A stretch of 64,000 bases of DNA from Ixodes scapularis. Taxonomy: Eukaryota > Arthropoda > Arachnida > Ixodida > Ixodidae. Numbering within the stretch: position 1 is the stretch's first letter; the number at the start of each line of letters is the position of its first letter. The stretch lies in the NCBI RefSeq assembly GCF_016920785.2, contig NW_024609839.1, positions 16,183,085 through 16,247,084 on the forward strand, in the 5' to 3' direction. Under the pieces are notes generated by a model. It saw only the letters and a program-made list of their open reading frames with translations, did not search any database and was not told the origin of the DNA. Position numbers and translations under genes: made by a program. Of this stretch, positions 23,450 to 35,689 are shown one piece after another.

Positions 23450-26249
23450 ATTCAGTGGAACTGCCGCGGTCATTTTCATAATATAGATGATGTCAAGTTT
23501 TTTCTCGATGAGCTCCAGCCTGTTGCCATCTGTTTACAGGGGACTCATCTTAATTAAACACATACACAGGTACTACGGCGACATCAGGTTTTTAAAAAAG
23601 ACCGTGTTTCTTGCAACACCTCTTCTGGTGGAGTAGCTGTGGTTGTGCAGAGCGGTATTGCCTGTGCTCCTGTCCCTCTCGCGACCCACTTAGAGGCAGT
23701 AGCAGTTCGTGTTCTGCTTGACAACCTAATAACAATTGTCTCGCTTTACCTTCCACCAAACCTTCCAGTGCATTTACATGACTTGCAAGGACTTCTGGGC
23801 CAACTCCCACAACCTTTTTTAATCTTAGGAGATTTGAATGCACACCACCCCATGTGGGGCGGTGCTCGTCAAGACTGCCGTGGCGGTGTCATAGAACGTT
23901 TTTTACTGTCATCTGGCCTTTGCCTTTTAACCAAGAGACAACCGACTTTTTTTAGTGCACCTTATAATGCTTTTACTTCCATTGATCTTTCCATATCCTT
24001 ACCTACTTTACTTCCTTGTTTTTCTTGGAAGGTTTTAAAAAATCCGTTTGGTAGTGACCATTTTCCTGTAATATTAGAATGTTCAGTATCCCTTTCTTCT
24101 CTTCGAGCTTGTGCTCCCAAATGGAAAATCGATAAAGCCGACTGGGCTTTATTTTCTCTGGAGGCAGCCGTCGATCCCGCTGTTTGTTTAGCTATGTCTC
24201 CTGAGGAAGCGACTCTTTACCTTACTGGAAAAAATATTAATGCTGCTTCTCTGTCAGTTCCCCGAACTTCTAGAAATATACCCAAGAAATGCAAGCCTTG
24301 GTGGAACAAGGACTGTACGACCACCATAGAAGCTCAAAATAAGGCTTGGGGAAGGTTTCGGTGGTACCCGACTGTTCAGAACAAGATCAAATTCAAACAG
24401 TGTAAAGCAAAATCTCGTTGGACACGAAAACAACCCAAGAAGACCTCGTGGGTGAAATATGTATCCTCTCTAAAGAGTTTTGTTCCTGCAAAAGAGGTAT
24501 GGGATCGTGTTCGGAAAATTCGGGGTACGCACCACTCCTTTAACATTCCCCTTTTTCCTTTATCATCCCCATCACTAAAAGATCAGGCTGACATTCTTGC
24601 TGATCATTTTCGAGAGGTCTCCAGTTCTTCAAATTACACTACTAAATTTAAAAAGTTCAGGACCTTGTCAGAAAAACAGCCAATTGATTTCTCTTTGAGT
24701 GCCACTGTTTGCAACCGGCCGTTCACAATGTATGAGCTTGAAATATCCCTTGCAGTAAAGAAGCAGTCAGCACCTGGCCCAGATATAATTCATTATAAAC
24801 TGCTGAGGCACTTGTCGGCTGAATCCTTCATGAATTTGTTGTCCTTCTTTAATCATTTATGGGCAGCTTCTTGTTTACGAGTGCTGGAAGCGAGCACACA
24901 TCATTCCCATTCTGAAGCCTGGCAGAGACCCTTCCCTACCAGCAGGTTATCGGCCTATTGCACTGACTAGTTGTCTAGGAAAAACTTATGAACGGCTTAT
25001 AAACAGAAGGCTAGTATACATTCTAGAACAAAAGAAAATTTTCGATAAAAAACCAGTGTGGTTTTAGAAGAGGTCGCTCAACCTTAAATCACCTTGTCCG
25101 GTTCGAGACTTTCGTGCGTGAGGCTTCTGTGAACCGACAGCATTGCCTTTCTGTCTTTTTTTTTTATTTACAGAAAGCTTACGATACGCCATGGCGGTAC
25201 GGGACACTTCAGGACCTGTATAGGTGCGGTGTCGGTGTTCGTGGTCGCATGCTGCGTTGCATGAAGGATTTCTTGACAGACCTTTTTTTTCAAGTCCGCC
25301 TGGGATCCACACTCTCGGATGATTTTACACAGGAAAACGGCGTCCCACAAGGAGGTGTCTTGAGTGTTACCTTGTTTGCAATTAAGATCAACAGCCTCGC
25401 TGCAGTTATACCACCATCAGTTTTTTATTCGTTGTACGTAGACGATGTCCAGATTGCTTTCGCCTCATGCAACTTGTCAATTTGTAAGCGCCAATTGCAG
25501 ATAGCAATAAATAGGATGAGTAAGTGGGCCGATAAAAATGGTTTCCGGTTCGCACCAGAAAAAACGGTGTGCGTGCTTTTTCATTACTTCGAAGGTTGTC
25601 GCTTGATCCCAGCTTGCAGGTAAATGGCACTGACGTAACCGTTAGGGATGAACACAAGTTCTTGGGTGTTATTTTTGATAAGAAGCTCTCTTTTCAGACC
25701 CATCTAAAGGAACTGAAGCGAAAGCGTCTTAAATCAGCCAATGTTCTCAAGGTACTTGCACACATGTCCTGGGGTTCTGACAGGAGGTGCCTCCTGCGAC
25801 TCTACAACTCGCTGGTTTGTTCCCGTTTCGACTATGGTGCGGTTGTGTATGGCTCGGCACAACCGTCAATTTTAAAAATGCTAGATCCTGTGCATCACCT
25901 TGGACATCGACTTGCCACGGGGGCCTTCCAAACGTCGCCTGTCCCGAGTTTGTATGCAGAGACGTACCAAATGACACTAGAAAGGCGAAGACAGTTCCTC
26001 CGCCTATGCTATAGTTATAAAGTCAAATCCGACCCTGAACACCCATCCTTCCGCTGTTTGCAGGTGTCTCCTTTTTTACGTCTTTTTGAGAACAAGCCAA
26101 GTATAGTACAGCCTTCAAGCCTCCGCAATGAATGCATGTCTGCATCCCTGCAGCTTGCACTTCCTGAGCGTAGCTTGATGACGAGAGTTCAAAGCATTGC
26201 TCCTTGGAAGGCGGTGCACTGTACCTGTGACTGGTCGCTAGCAAAATAA
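23450..26249 (+). pseudogene. ORF2 endonuclease and reverse transcriptase, degraded
   Basis: Starts with IQWNCRG at 23450, the usual start of this endonuclease type. The expected catalytic Glu in the LQET-like motif is Gly (GGG at 23540-23542), and a TAA follows shortly. From 23639 the frame is open to 24970 with GDLNAHHPMWG, IDLSISL and GSDHFPV, the later endonuclease motifs. A frameshift near 24880 and another near 25055 separate the RT parts. The frame 25114-25623 has QKAYDTPW, NGVPQGGVLSVTLF and the catalytic YVDD (25435-25446). The frame 25569-26249 holds the RT thumb. It is non-functional. Confidence 0.85.
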
Positions 26250-26299
26250 AATAAGCGATCTGTTGCACCATTAGTTCTCCAGCAAGAGTTTATGACCTT

Positions 26300-26969
26300 G
26301 CAAGCTAAGTATAAGGACTATGCACAATTCTTCACTGATGGTGCAAAAACTTGACACTTTGTTGGTTTGGCTGTATATTCAGAACACTTTGTACAAGCTC
26401 GACGGCTTCACTCTGTTGCCAGCATTTTTACTGCAGAACTTTATGGTGTGCTCATGGTTATTGAATATATATTAGGCAACAACGTCAGGAAAGCCAGTTT
26501 GTTTGTGGACTCCCAGAGTGCTATCCTCTCTCTCTGTTCCCTCCGTGATTCTAAGAATCGGCTCGTGCAACAAGTACAGGTAGAGTTAAACCTGGCTTTC
26601 CAAATGGGATACAATATCAAGCTGTGCTGGGTACCAAGATATGTGGGAATTTCGGGTAATGAGAAGGCGGATAGGCTAGCAGCATCTGTTAAGGATGCTC
26701 TGGAAACACCTGTTCGGTTGCCTCAAGACGATTTAAAACCGGTTCTCAAAAAAACAATTTATTATGCCTGGCAGCAAGACTCGGACAAAGAAATAAATAA
26801 TAAGCTACATGTTATCAAACCACGTTTGGAGGTATGGGATATTTCGCACCATAGAGACCGTCGCCATGAAGTTTTAATGTGTCGTTTGAGAATTGTACAT
26901 TCACGCGTCACCCATCAACATCTTTGTGGTGAGGACACCCAGTGTGTGCGCATTGCGGTGAATTGCTAA
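26300..26969 (+). pseudogene. ORF2 RNase H domain, degraded
   Basis: Upstream of the frame 26367-26969 the translation reads FFTDGAKT then a stop, so the first catalytic Asp is present but the frame is broken. Downstream are FTAELYGV (Glu), FVDSQSAI (Asp) and CWVPRYVGISGNEKADRLA (the HVGIxGNE-like motif with His replaced by Tyr, plus the last Asp). The domain removes the RNA strand after reverse transcription. After the last frame, a Cys/His-rich tail is frameshifted. Confidence 0.8.
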
Positions 26970-27272
26970 CTATACTGCATATTCTATGACATTGCAAATT
27001 CTTTAATCAGGAACGCCGGACAAGTTTTCCTTCACTTTCTGGATATCTTCCATTTCATCCAGCCTCCATACTGGGAGATGAACCCTTAGTTCCTTTAGGG
27101 CACATTTTATATTTTCTTAAAAAAATTAGCTACCTGCACCAGGTATAGATCCTCTGTATAGTATTTCCTTCCTTCTACTAAAGGCTCTTTTATTGTTTCT
27201 TTGCCGCAGCATAGCCTATGTTGCTTTTTGCGCCATTAAACACCTAATATTCAATCAATCATGTTTACAAAA

Positions 27273-28049
27273 GTTTCAACAGCTTTCTGGTTCAAGTCGG
27301 TAGGTTAATGTAACCGGGTTTCTCGAAAGCTGGCATAGTGGGTGTAGCGGAGTCTCTTTTAAAACTATTCAGGAATCCCCTTAGCATACTTGACAACGTT
27401 ACACAACAACCTGCTTCTCGACCGGTGGTAATACCATATTTGCACATTTACTGCCACAGGATTAAAAGGTGGCTGTTATATGCTAAGTCCCTATAGTCTT
27501 TTCAGCCCTTCCAAGTTATCTGGTTTGTGTGCTTTCATTGGGAGAGCTGTACTTCAACGTGTAGGGTGTGGGACAAACCATCGCATCAAATATGTAGCTT
27601 GTGCTGTGGCGGTTACTTTTAAAATACCCTTTTTCCTGTGGTAAAGTGTATATTGGGCAGACGGGCAGATGTATTATTGTTAGAGCTCGGAAGCATTCTT
27701 TGTCTTTGAGGTCTTCACCTTCGGGTCACCTAGCCGTTCATTGCAATACGTGTAACTGTCCACTTCGGCCAAGGAACATCGAAATTTTAACTAAACATCC
27801 ACAAAAAAAATGGCTAAAGAAATTCATGAAGCATTTCACATTCTGCAACATTGTCCCGATTTATGCATAAGTTAAGAGTCAGTTACGTTATCCGGTGAAG
27901 AGTTCGAGCTGGTTCGGACTTCGGACATGCTTTTTAATACTTTGTTTCAGCTTCCGTGGGAGCGATCCTGTACCTACAAGCGCGTACATGCAGCCCAAAA
28001 ATTGTGCCCACACACTACGAGGCTGCTAACACAGAGGTTCGGGCGAGTT
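27273..28049 (+). pseudogene. PLE B C-terminal part: GIY-YIG endonuclease
   Basis: The frame 27601-27870 has PFSCGKVYIGQTGRCIIVRA, with YIG codons at 27649-27657, and then HCNTCNCPL, the downstream Cys/His part. Upstream (27273-27600) the linker is recognisable against PLE A but shifts frame. From 27870 the 3' region is non-coding and matches the 3' region of PLE A to about 28030. In the two elements the aligned GIY-YIG core differs at few residues, so they belong to one family. Confidence 0.8.
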
Positions 28050-28051
28050 GG

Positions 28052-28903
28052 TTGCTCATGATGTACGGGGGGAACAGCGCACCCGCAGAACAGTCATTCA
28101 AATCAACATACACACTAAAGAAAGAAACACTTACTCTGCGCTGTCTGACAACTCTCTATATTTACACTTTCTCTTCTTCTATTTGTGCTATATGCAAGGG
28201 CCAGGGAGAATAACTGCTCTTTTTTTTTTCTTTCGATATGATGCTAAATAGTGAACTAAATTGAAATTAATGTAAAGCTAGGTAGTCTAATTCTTTTTGT
28301 GACAAGGTTAAAGACGGAGTGCTAACGCATGTGCTGTTATGTTTCGCAATGTTCTCTGCCTCGATAATTTCTCTTGTGAGCTTATTATGGTGCTTGCCAA
28401 GCACGCCGCAGTTGGTCAGCTGCACTGAGCACCCACAGTCCCGACAGTGAATGCCTAGATGACCGGAGCTTTTGTTGGTGAATGTGTTTTATGCTCTCGA
28501 AGGCGATCGTTCAGACACCTTCCGCTTTGACCTATGTACAGCTTTCCACAAGAGAGGGGAAAGGAGTAGACCACCTTTTCTGTACAAGGGACAAAGGTGT
28601 TCTTGTGCTTCGTTTTGCAGCCAACTGTTGTTATTGGTGGAGTATTTACCTTCTTGCATAAGCTGTGAAGTTTGTTAGGAGCTGAGAAGATGACTTCCAA
28701 ATTTACTCGGTTAGCTATTTTCTTCAGTCCGTGAGAAAAATTATGAATATATGGCACGATGATGGGCTTCTTTGTTTTGTCTCTTTGCTTTTCTTGTGTG
28801 CATAGGTCTTGCCTGCTTTCGTTGATGAGCTTTTCGGCCACTGATGTTAATAACGAGTTTGGGTATCCTGCGCGCTTTAGTCTTGAGACTTGCCCGTCAA
28901 AGT
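28052..28903 (-). mobile_element. Penelope-like element C, inverted partial arm
   Basis: This segment is a close reverse complement of about 30015-30870 in the plus-strand PLE C. It holds the linker, GIY-YIG domain and part of the 3' region, and it ends at the junction near 28903 where the plus copy begins. Partial inverted copies at one end are a known configuration of Penelope-type elements (so-called pLTRs), produced during integration. The left edge (about 28050) abuts truncated PLE B. Confidence 0.85.
28455..28841 (-). pseudogene. linker and GIY-YIG frame in the inverted arm of PLE C
   Basis: 128 codons open from MAEKLINESRQDL through CGKLYIGQSGRCLNDRLREH to a frame change shortly after. 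The YIG Tyr codon is intact here (28536-28538), whereas the plus copy has a stop at that position. A G-to-S change is seen after YIGQ relative to the other PLEs (YIGQTGR). It is a 5'-truncated arm without RT, so not an autonomous gene. Confidence 0.8.
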
Positions 28904-30656
28904 CCCACCATCTACTTCTCTGCCCATCAAGAGAGTAGAAACGTACCTGAAAGAGAATTCATTATATCTTCTGCCCGCTGACAAAGAAGGAGGTTTTGTC
29001 CTCATGCATTCGGACACGTTTGGAGAAAAAACATTAACAGCAGTCGAATCCGTTTTCAGCAAGCACACTGAGATCTCCCTGGAAAAAGTTAAAAGGGAAG
29101 CAAAACAATTTTGTCACTTGAACAATTTAAAACAACTCTGCTCCTACATCGATCGCAGTAAAAATCTGAGTCTAGAATTATTTTTCAGCGCCAAAACTCA
29201 CAAGGCGTATTGCCCTCTCCGGGTTATCGTTTCTGAAAGGGGGACATGGCAAAAGTCTGTTGCCTTATTTCTGCAAACACGGCTAAACCTACTTAACATT
29301 GATGATCCATAACTGATCCGCAGCTCCTCTGAAGTTTTCAACTTTTTAGAAGAGCATCGTGACCAAGACCTAAAGGTGTTCTCCATCGACATTAAGGATC
29401 TGTACAATTCCTTGTCCCACGACCGCCTCCTAAGGTATATAGAGGACAGCATAGACACCTTCGGTGCTATTGCCTTTCAAAATGAGTCGGGCTTATCCCA
29501 AAGCAAGTTTTTGACCTTGATTAACATCTACCTCAGGTCGACCTTTGCTACCTGGGATTACCAACCATACCTACAGAAGAGAGGTGTCTGCATCGGGTCC
29601 TGCATTGTCCCTGTCCTTAGCGATCTCTATCTAGCGCACAACGACAGGAAGATAAAAGAATCATTAGACAGCTCCAAAGTTATAAGAGTGTTCCGGTACG
29701 TCGACGATTATTTAATTGTTCTAGCTTCAGACGATCGCAACTTCACCGGCATGGTTGCTGACGTCCTCGACAGTTTTAAAATGTGCATGAGTCCTTTGGA
29801 AATTACCCATGAACTTCCAAACGAGCGCTCTTTAAGATTCCTAGATCTCAGACTCTTCATGTTACCCTACCATTTATGCTGGTCGTATGAGCCCAGGGGA
29901 AAAAAACCGCTCTTACCATTCAACTCGGCCCATTCAAAACTTGTTAAAAGAAGCATCGTGCGGTTATGCCTCAAAAACTCACTCATAAAATCCTGCTCGC
30001 ATTCCATTCCAGCGAGCTTTGACGGGCAAGTCTCAAGACTAAAGCGCGCAGGATACCCAAACTCGTTAATAACATCAGTGGCCGAAAAGCTCATCAACGA
30101 AAGCAGGCAAGACCTATGCACACAAGAAAAGCAAAGAGACAAAACAAAGAAGCCCATCATCGTGCCATATATTCATAACTTTTCTCACGGACTGAAGAAA
30201 ATAGCTAACCGAGTAAATTTGGAGGTCATCTTCTCAGCTCCTAACAAACTTCACAGCTTATGCAAGAAGGTAAATACTCCACCAATAACAACAGTCGGCT
30301 GCAAAAAGAAGCACAAGAACACCTTTGTCCCTTGTACAGAAAAGGTGGTCTACTCCTTTCCCCTCTCTTGTGGAAAGCTGTAAATAGGTCAAACCGGAAG
30401 GTGTCTGAACGATCGCCTTCGAGAGCATAACAACACATTCACCAACAAAAGCTCCGGTCATCTAGGCATTCACTGTCGGGACTGTGGGTGCTCAGTGCAG
30501 CTGACCAACTGTGGCGTGCTTGGCAAGCACCATAATAAGCTCACAAGAGAAATTATCGAGGCAGAGAACATTGCGAAACATAACAGCACATGCGTTAGTA
30601 CTCCGTCTTTAACCTTGTCACAAAAAGAATTAGACTACCTAGCTTTACATTAATTT
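28904..30656 (+). pseudogene. PLE C reverse transcriptase / GIY-YIG protein, two stops
   Basis: 28890-29312 carries LYLLPADKEGGFVLM, the N-terminal RT region, and FSAKTHK. A TAA stops it at 29310-29312. The frame continues at once to 30383 with FSIDIKDLYNSL (motif A, catalytic Asp), GSCIVPVLSDLYL, FRYVDDYLIVL (YVDD), SLRFLDLRLF and HLCWSYEPRGKKPLLPF. A second TAA (30381-30383) replaces the Tyr of YIG. After it, IGQTGRCLNDRLREH and a Cys/His segment (GIHCRDCGCSV) complete the nuclease up to about 30656. The protein would copy RNA at a nick made by its own nuclease. Confidence 0.9.
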
Positions 30657-31210
30657 CAATTTAGTTCACTATTTAGCATCATATCGAAAGAAAAGAAAAA
30701 AAGACCAGTTATTCTCCCCGGCCCTTGCATATAGCACAAATAGAAGAAGAGAAAGTGTAAATATAGAGAGTTGTCAGTCAGCGCTGAGTAAGTGTTTCTT
30801 TCTTTTGTGTGTATGTTGATTTGAATGACTGTTCTGCGGGTGCGCTGTTCCCCCTGTGTATTACGAGCCTGCGTGCGAGACAGGTACGCACAGAGCATTA
30901 GGACTCGCGCCGTAGGTTTGGCTTCCACCGAACTCAGGTGGAACGATGTATAGATATATATTTCTCTAATATTTATTTTCCTTTTTTTTTTGTAATGGTA
31001 CTTTTTGTTAGAAACTTTTCGGATGGCACATGACAGTGGAGATGTCCTTCATGTGGAATTCTTCTCCTTTTTTTTTGTTTTTTTCTTTGTCTTCTTATGT
31101 TGATGTGTTTTAAGAAGGCAAAAGGAGAGTAAGTAGCGAGTCAGCGCTGTGTCTGTCTCCCTTCTTCTACTTGTCCTTGTTTTCGTTAGCGCTGTTTTAA
31201 TTATATGTTT
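28904..31210 (+). mobile_element. Penelope-like element C, near-complete plus copy
   Basis: Runs from the junction with its inverted arm, through RT and GIY-YIG, to a 3' end at about 31210 that matches the end of PLE A (13701, minus). It is the best-preserved retroelement in the window, with only two obvious nonsense changes in the part examined. The far N-terminus of the ORF is missing because the copy starts at the junction. Confidence 0.85.
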
Positions 31211-33169
31211 GCTATTCGAAGCATGCCTACTCCTAAAGACTGTTTTTGCATGATTAATGACGCAGGACCGTCATACGAGAAAAACACATGCCTCGGACAG
31301 AGTTTGGAGACTATCAATTGCTTGATAAATTAGAAGTTTGTGTAGCGGTTAAGGATCAGCTTCGCTTGCGACTAACTTCTGGAACATTTTTGTATGGAGC
31401 TCACAGGTTCCAAGTGGGGCAAGGGAAGTAACTTTTAGAAAGTTCGAACATTAATTAAACAAAATCAAAACAGCCCCTATGACTTGGTTATTATTCTTAC
31501 GTGTTAAACAGTCTAGTTATTCCGCTCAAGAACAGGTCGCTAGCATGATCAAGGACAACGCGTGTGGCGTGATCCAAGTTAAGATTGTGCGTCTGGGCGC
31601 TAGCTAAAAGGATGCTTTCACTACCTGCCACAGCTGAACGCGCAACAGCAAAGCGCGTGACGACGGCCAGCTTCTGCAGCTATTTCGGGACGTGCATTCC
31701 GGGCAGTCATGATTGCAGGTGTTGGGACTCTTCAAGTGTGAGCTCGTTCTGAGTATGCCCCAGTAAATATCAACTCAAATATGCCTCCCGGCGAATTGCC
31801 CCTGTAGTGTATGGTGACAACGTCTCCACGCAACGAATATCCTAAGCCTTTTCGTGTTTTCACGAAAAAGTCAACCTTTTAGGGGTTTGGTGATATTTTC
31901 GTTGCGCAGTTAATTATTTTATCTTCTTGCGGAACTATTGTTATTGCTGATGTATTTTTGGTGTTATCCTATTGTTCTTGTTTTTTTTATATCACTATTA
32001 GGCAAGTAGTATTGTCGTTATTTTAACGCTCCTGCATTTAATGTTATTCTTGCTTCGTTTCTGTAGTTTACATGTCAACGATGTTTTTCGTTGTTTTTTT
32101 TTTTTGTTTTTTTTTGTAATTTGATAATTAGTGTTTTTTAAGCCGCCTGTTCCCAGAGATCGATATTTGAAGAATAGGAGTCTTCAAAACAATGTCTACG
32201 TCACTTTCTACTAGAACATGCTACCTTTATGGTGGTTTTACTATCTCTATTGGTGTTGATACTGGTATTGTGTTATTTTTATTTTATGACTGTATTTGTT
32301 GAATCCTTGTTTTGACGTCGTATTATTTTTGGAATACAAGTGTTACTGCGCTGCACAATTGGGAAAAAGTGACCTCAATGCGAATCTCCTAAGGACCGCG
32401 TGCTGTCTACTTACTGTGAGTTTCCCCACATACAAATACATGCACCCTAAAAGAGACAACTTTATGCAGTAATAGAATGAATAATCCTATTTTATATATG
32501 TACTGCATTACAGGGTCCACTGAGTTTCTTTTAAAAAATTAGAATAATATTACATATTCCGTATAAGTACTTAAAGGCAGATTTCGCGCGACCTTTCAGT
32601 TTCGTGCAATGTTCATATCAATAGCTTCTTGAAAGCATCCATGCTTAACTCATGCACTTAAAATAGTCGGGTCCTCACTTATAAAACTCTAATTCTTAAA
32701 GTTTTAGTATATTCGAACACAAGATGTAACCCATTCACGAAAGAAGAAATCAATCGAGGGAAGCTGATACAAAACGCAGCTCTCAGGTTTATTTTAAGGC
32801 ATGCATAAAATTTCTATTTTTGAGCTTTTACAATCCCTGGGGTTTTTCCCATTTTAAAACATGAGTGCAGACTTCGGTTTTATTTCAACTAATCAACGGG
32901 TAGTATGAACTTAACTTACGTAAATACGTACGTTTCTCAACTGGCTATATTTCCCGAGAAAGACACCAACATACCTTTTCATCATACCGACTTCGCGTCG
33001 ATGGTTTAAAGTTCTTGTTGCTCTTCTATCGGAGAACTTTAAAGTGAAGCAGGGTTCTTTGCAATGTTACTAATCATAATGTACTGTGCGCATTGGTTTC
33101 TGCTTCGTTTGTTTTTAATTAGTGAACGTATTTTCTAAACGAGGCAACATTGACATTCATTGTACAACG
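31211..33169. other. no gene recognised
   Basis: T-rich, AT-rich DNA without open frames of 60 codons or more. I see nothing beyond simple T runs near 32090-32115. Confidence 0.6.
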
Positions 33170-33441
33170 CAAGGTCGGTCTGCCTCCGAGGTTTAGCGAC
33201 ACTGGCATGCTCCACATATGAGAAATTTAAGCAGTGCAGTGCCACCACTAGCCTTGTGTTTTTAACGTGCACAACGAAGTAGTGGTACACGACCGCACGC
33301 CAATACGATGCTCATCCAGATCGAACCTTAGAGAGGTGGGGATTCAGCCCAGGATCCTTCGGTTCAGCAGCGCAAGCTTTCGCTTCATGTGCTTCCAGTT
33401 TCCTTCACATGCTCAGAGCTGCTAACACTCGGCCACCGATA
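33170..33441 (-). repeat. solo tRNA-derived SINE copy (diverged)
   Basis: Same order of blocks as one unit of the 6157-7712 array: a tRNA-like head on the right (minus strand), the ACACGACCGCACGCC and GATGCTCATCCAGATCGAA blocks in the middle, and TCGGTCTGCCTC at the left. It has many substitutions, an insertion of some 25 bases in the head and no A-rich tail. It shows that the array unit is a dispersed element. Confidence 0.8.
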
Positions 33442-33853
33442 CGCGTTTTATATTTCGATGATATTTTATTTTTGCCTGATTTTCCACTCATATGTCAAAG
33501 ATCATACAAAAAACAAAAGAACCTTATATGCATAAAAAGCCGCGGTACCACAGACTCTGTAAAAATCTAAGAAGTTAGTATTGGTATCAAAGATTTACAA
33601 TTTGCGTTCGATACTCAATAAATTTTTCACTCGAGATAAAGCGAGCTCTCACGACCGTCTGCAAGATAACTTAATTTTTGTTTTGTTCGTTATGCGCCGT
33701 TAGAGACCAAAGATATTGCCAAGACCTGCCGTGTTCAAATTTGAGGATAGTATCTCTTCCAAACCGCAGGAGCATTGCCAAGCTTTCGCAGGGCACATTA
33801 TTTTGTGTTTCTGAAGAACTTATAGTGCGCCCTCTCTTGTCGCACTTGAAGGT
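33442..33853. other. no gene recognised
   Basis: AT-rich DNA; complementary short frames at 33671-33884 overlap on both strands. It may include the upstream, unrecognisable part of the Jockey-type ORF that follows. Confidence 0.5.
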
Positions 33854-34896
33854 TTGGCTGACTATTTGGCAGGTCAAAATGTAACAGAGGAAGGGTTGAT
33901 GTGTTCTGTTCGGATACTTAAACCGAAACTCTCAAATGACTGTGGTGGCATCACTAGTTTCATTATAAAATACTGTACTGAAACTTTTGTCCTTGTCCTG
34001 ACATATAATTTTAATTTGTCTTTACAATATCGGGTTTATTTTACTCCTTGGAAAATGTCAGTCGCAATACCTGTCCTTAAGTTTGAGAATTATTGCGAAG
34101 TAAATAATTTTCGGCTTGTTTTTCTTCTTTGTGTTTTTTCCCAAAGTTTTGAAAGTGTGGCTGGTATTCCTATTTTAAACCAAATATTTCGCCAGTACAA
34201 CACGGGTTTCTAAAGGGCAGATCAGTAGGAACAAATTTAACTGTGTTCCTTGGTCACAGCGAACCTGCCATATGCAACCGTAGTCAGGTGTACAGAATTT
34301 ACTTTGATGCTTTTGATAAGGTGGACCACCAGATAATTCTGTTAAAACTGAAAAAAAATGATACGGGTTATGTCCATTGTATAGCGCATGACTTTAGTTA
34401 TTTCGGTAACCGCCAAAATCAGGTTAGATTTTTGAACTGTGTCCCAGTAATTTTCTTACTTATCTGGCGTGCCACGAGGTTCTAACCTAGGATCACTCTT
34501 GTTTTTGTGTTCCTGAACGATTTGCCGTTTGTATTATAAATTCGGACATACTCATGTTCGCCGACGGCTTCCAACTACTCAGCAAGGCAGACGATGCGAA
34601 TGACTGTGGCCCAAGCAGCACAGAATTGGCAAATCATTGCACAATGGCTGGAAATTGTCCTTTGGCAAGTGGCCAGCCATAGGCTGATGACCGGCCTTTC
34701 TCTGAACACTGGCCAATGGCCATCTGCCATCGGCCAAGCATTGGCCGATGAATGGCAACTCTTTGGTCATTGGCGAAAAGACCATCGCCAGCCACTGGCC
34801 AACATTCCTCGGCAAACCTCACTCATGAGGGCCCTCACTCACCCTCACTCACCCTCATCTTCACAGGTGAGGTGAGGGTGAGTGAGTTTCTGAACC

Positions 34897-35208
34897 AGGA
34901 AAATTCATGAGTGTGAGGGTGAGTGAGGGCTGTGAGGGCGGTGAGGGCCGTAAGGGCTGTGAGGGCGGTGAGGGCCATGAGTGCGGTGAGGGCCGTGAGG
35001 GCCGTGAGGGCGGTGAGGGCCGTGAGGGCGGTGAGGGTCATGAGTACGTGAGGGGCGTGAGGGCGGTGAGTGGCGTGAGGGCCATGAGTGCGTGAATGGT
35101 GTGAGGGCGGTGAGTGCGTGAGGGGTGTGAGGGCCATGAGTGCGTGAGGGCAGTGAGTGGCAGGAGAGGCGTGAGGGCCGTGAGGGCCGTGAGGGCGGTG
35201 AGTGCGTG
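34897..35208. repeat. 9-bp minisatellite GTGAGGGCC/GTGAGGGCG, array 1
   Basis: Tandem GTGAGGGCn units of 9 bp mixed with GTGAGTGCG and ATGAGTGCG variants. Because the unit is a multiple of three, all frames stay open and yield three-residue repeats (for example LTALTA or REGREG), which should not be read as proteins. Confidence 0.9.
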
Positions 35209-35689
35209 AGGCCTCCTTCAGATCGAGCATCTTTCTCAGCAATTTTGGTGTTAATGGCGGGTTGTTCTCTAGCTTTCCCTAGATCGACACGAATTGCTGA
35301 GATCGGGTCCGGCTCGAAATAAGCAAGCAACTCGGAGCAATTCGAATACGTTTGAAGCGGCTGCATCCAATCAGGGACGCAAAATTTTCACGTGATACCT
35401 CGTGGCGGTGATGATGACGCCGAATGACTTGGTTCTGGTTTGAAATCGATCTTTTTTTTTTAAATAAACTGTTTCAGAAAGGTGCATTAGTATTCTTAAC
35501 GAGGTTTAAATGCATAAAAACACGTTTATAACGCGTAATTCTGTCTAAATAGTGCAAGAAAAATAAAATGTTATGATGACGATGGCAAATTGCAGCAATT
35601 GGTTGCTGCGTGTGATACCGGGCGGCCCGTGTTGCTGGTGTTGCGACGTAAAGTTTCTGGGCGAAACTGCCCCATCTGAAGCTGGCCCG

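Larger units (their letters stand above)
21534..27261 (+). mobile_element. non-LTR retrotransposon with RNase H (I/R1-group)
   Basis: Order of parts: 5' untranslated region (21534-22019, C/T-rich), ORF1 with a zinc-knuckle region, ORF2 with apurinic-type endonuclease, RT and RNase H, and a 3' untranslated region ending in the short TCAATCAATCA tail. The flanks are TGTTCACAAAA (21523-21533) and TGTTTACAAAA (27262-27272), an 11-bp target duplication with one mismatch. The EN-RT-RNase H order is characteristic of the I, R1 and related clades. Multiple frameshifts, stops and an altered catalytic residue make it inactive. It interrupts PLE B. Confidence 0.9.
21232..28049 (+). mobile_element. Penelope-like element B (split by a non-LTR insertion)
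   Basis: 21232-21533 holds the C-terminal edge of RT (frame 21244-21474, with HLCWAYEPR, a segment common to the PLEs here). The sequence resumes at 27273 after a 5.7-kb insertion and runs through linker and GIY-YIG to a 3' region matching PLE A. The joined flanks match the minus-strand PLE A sequence at about 20409-20470 in order, which confirms the insertion. The 3' end is truncated at about 28049, where the inverted arm of PLE C starts. Most of its RT is missing. Confidence 0.8.
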
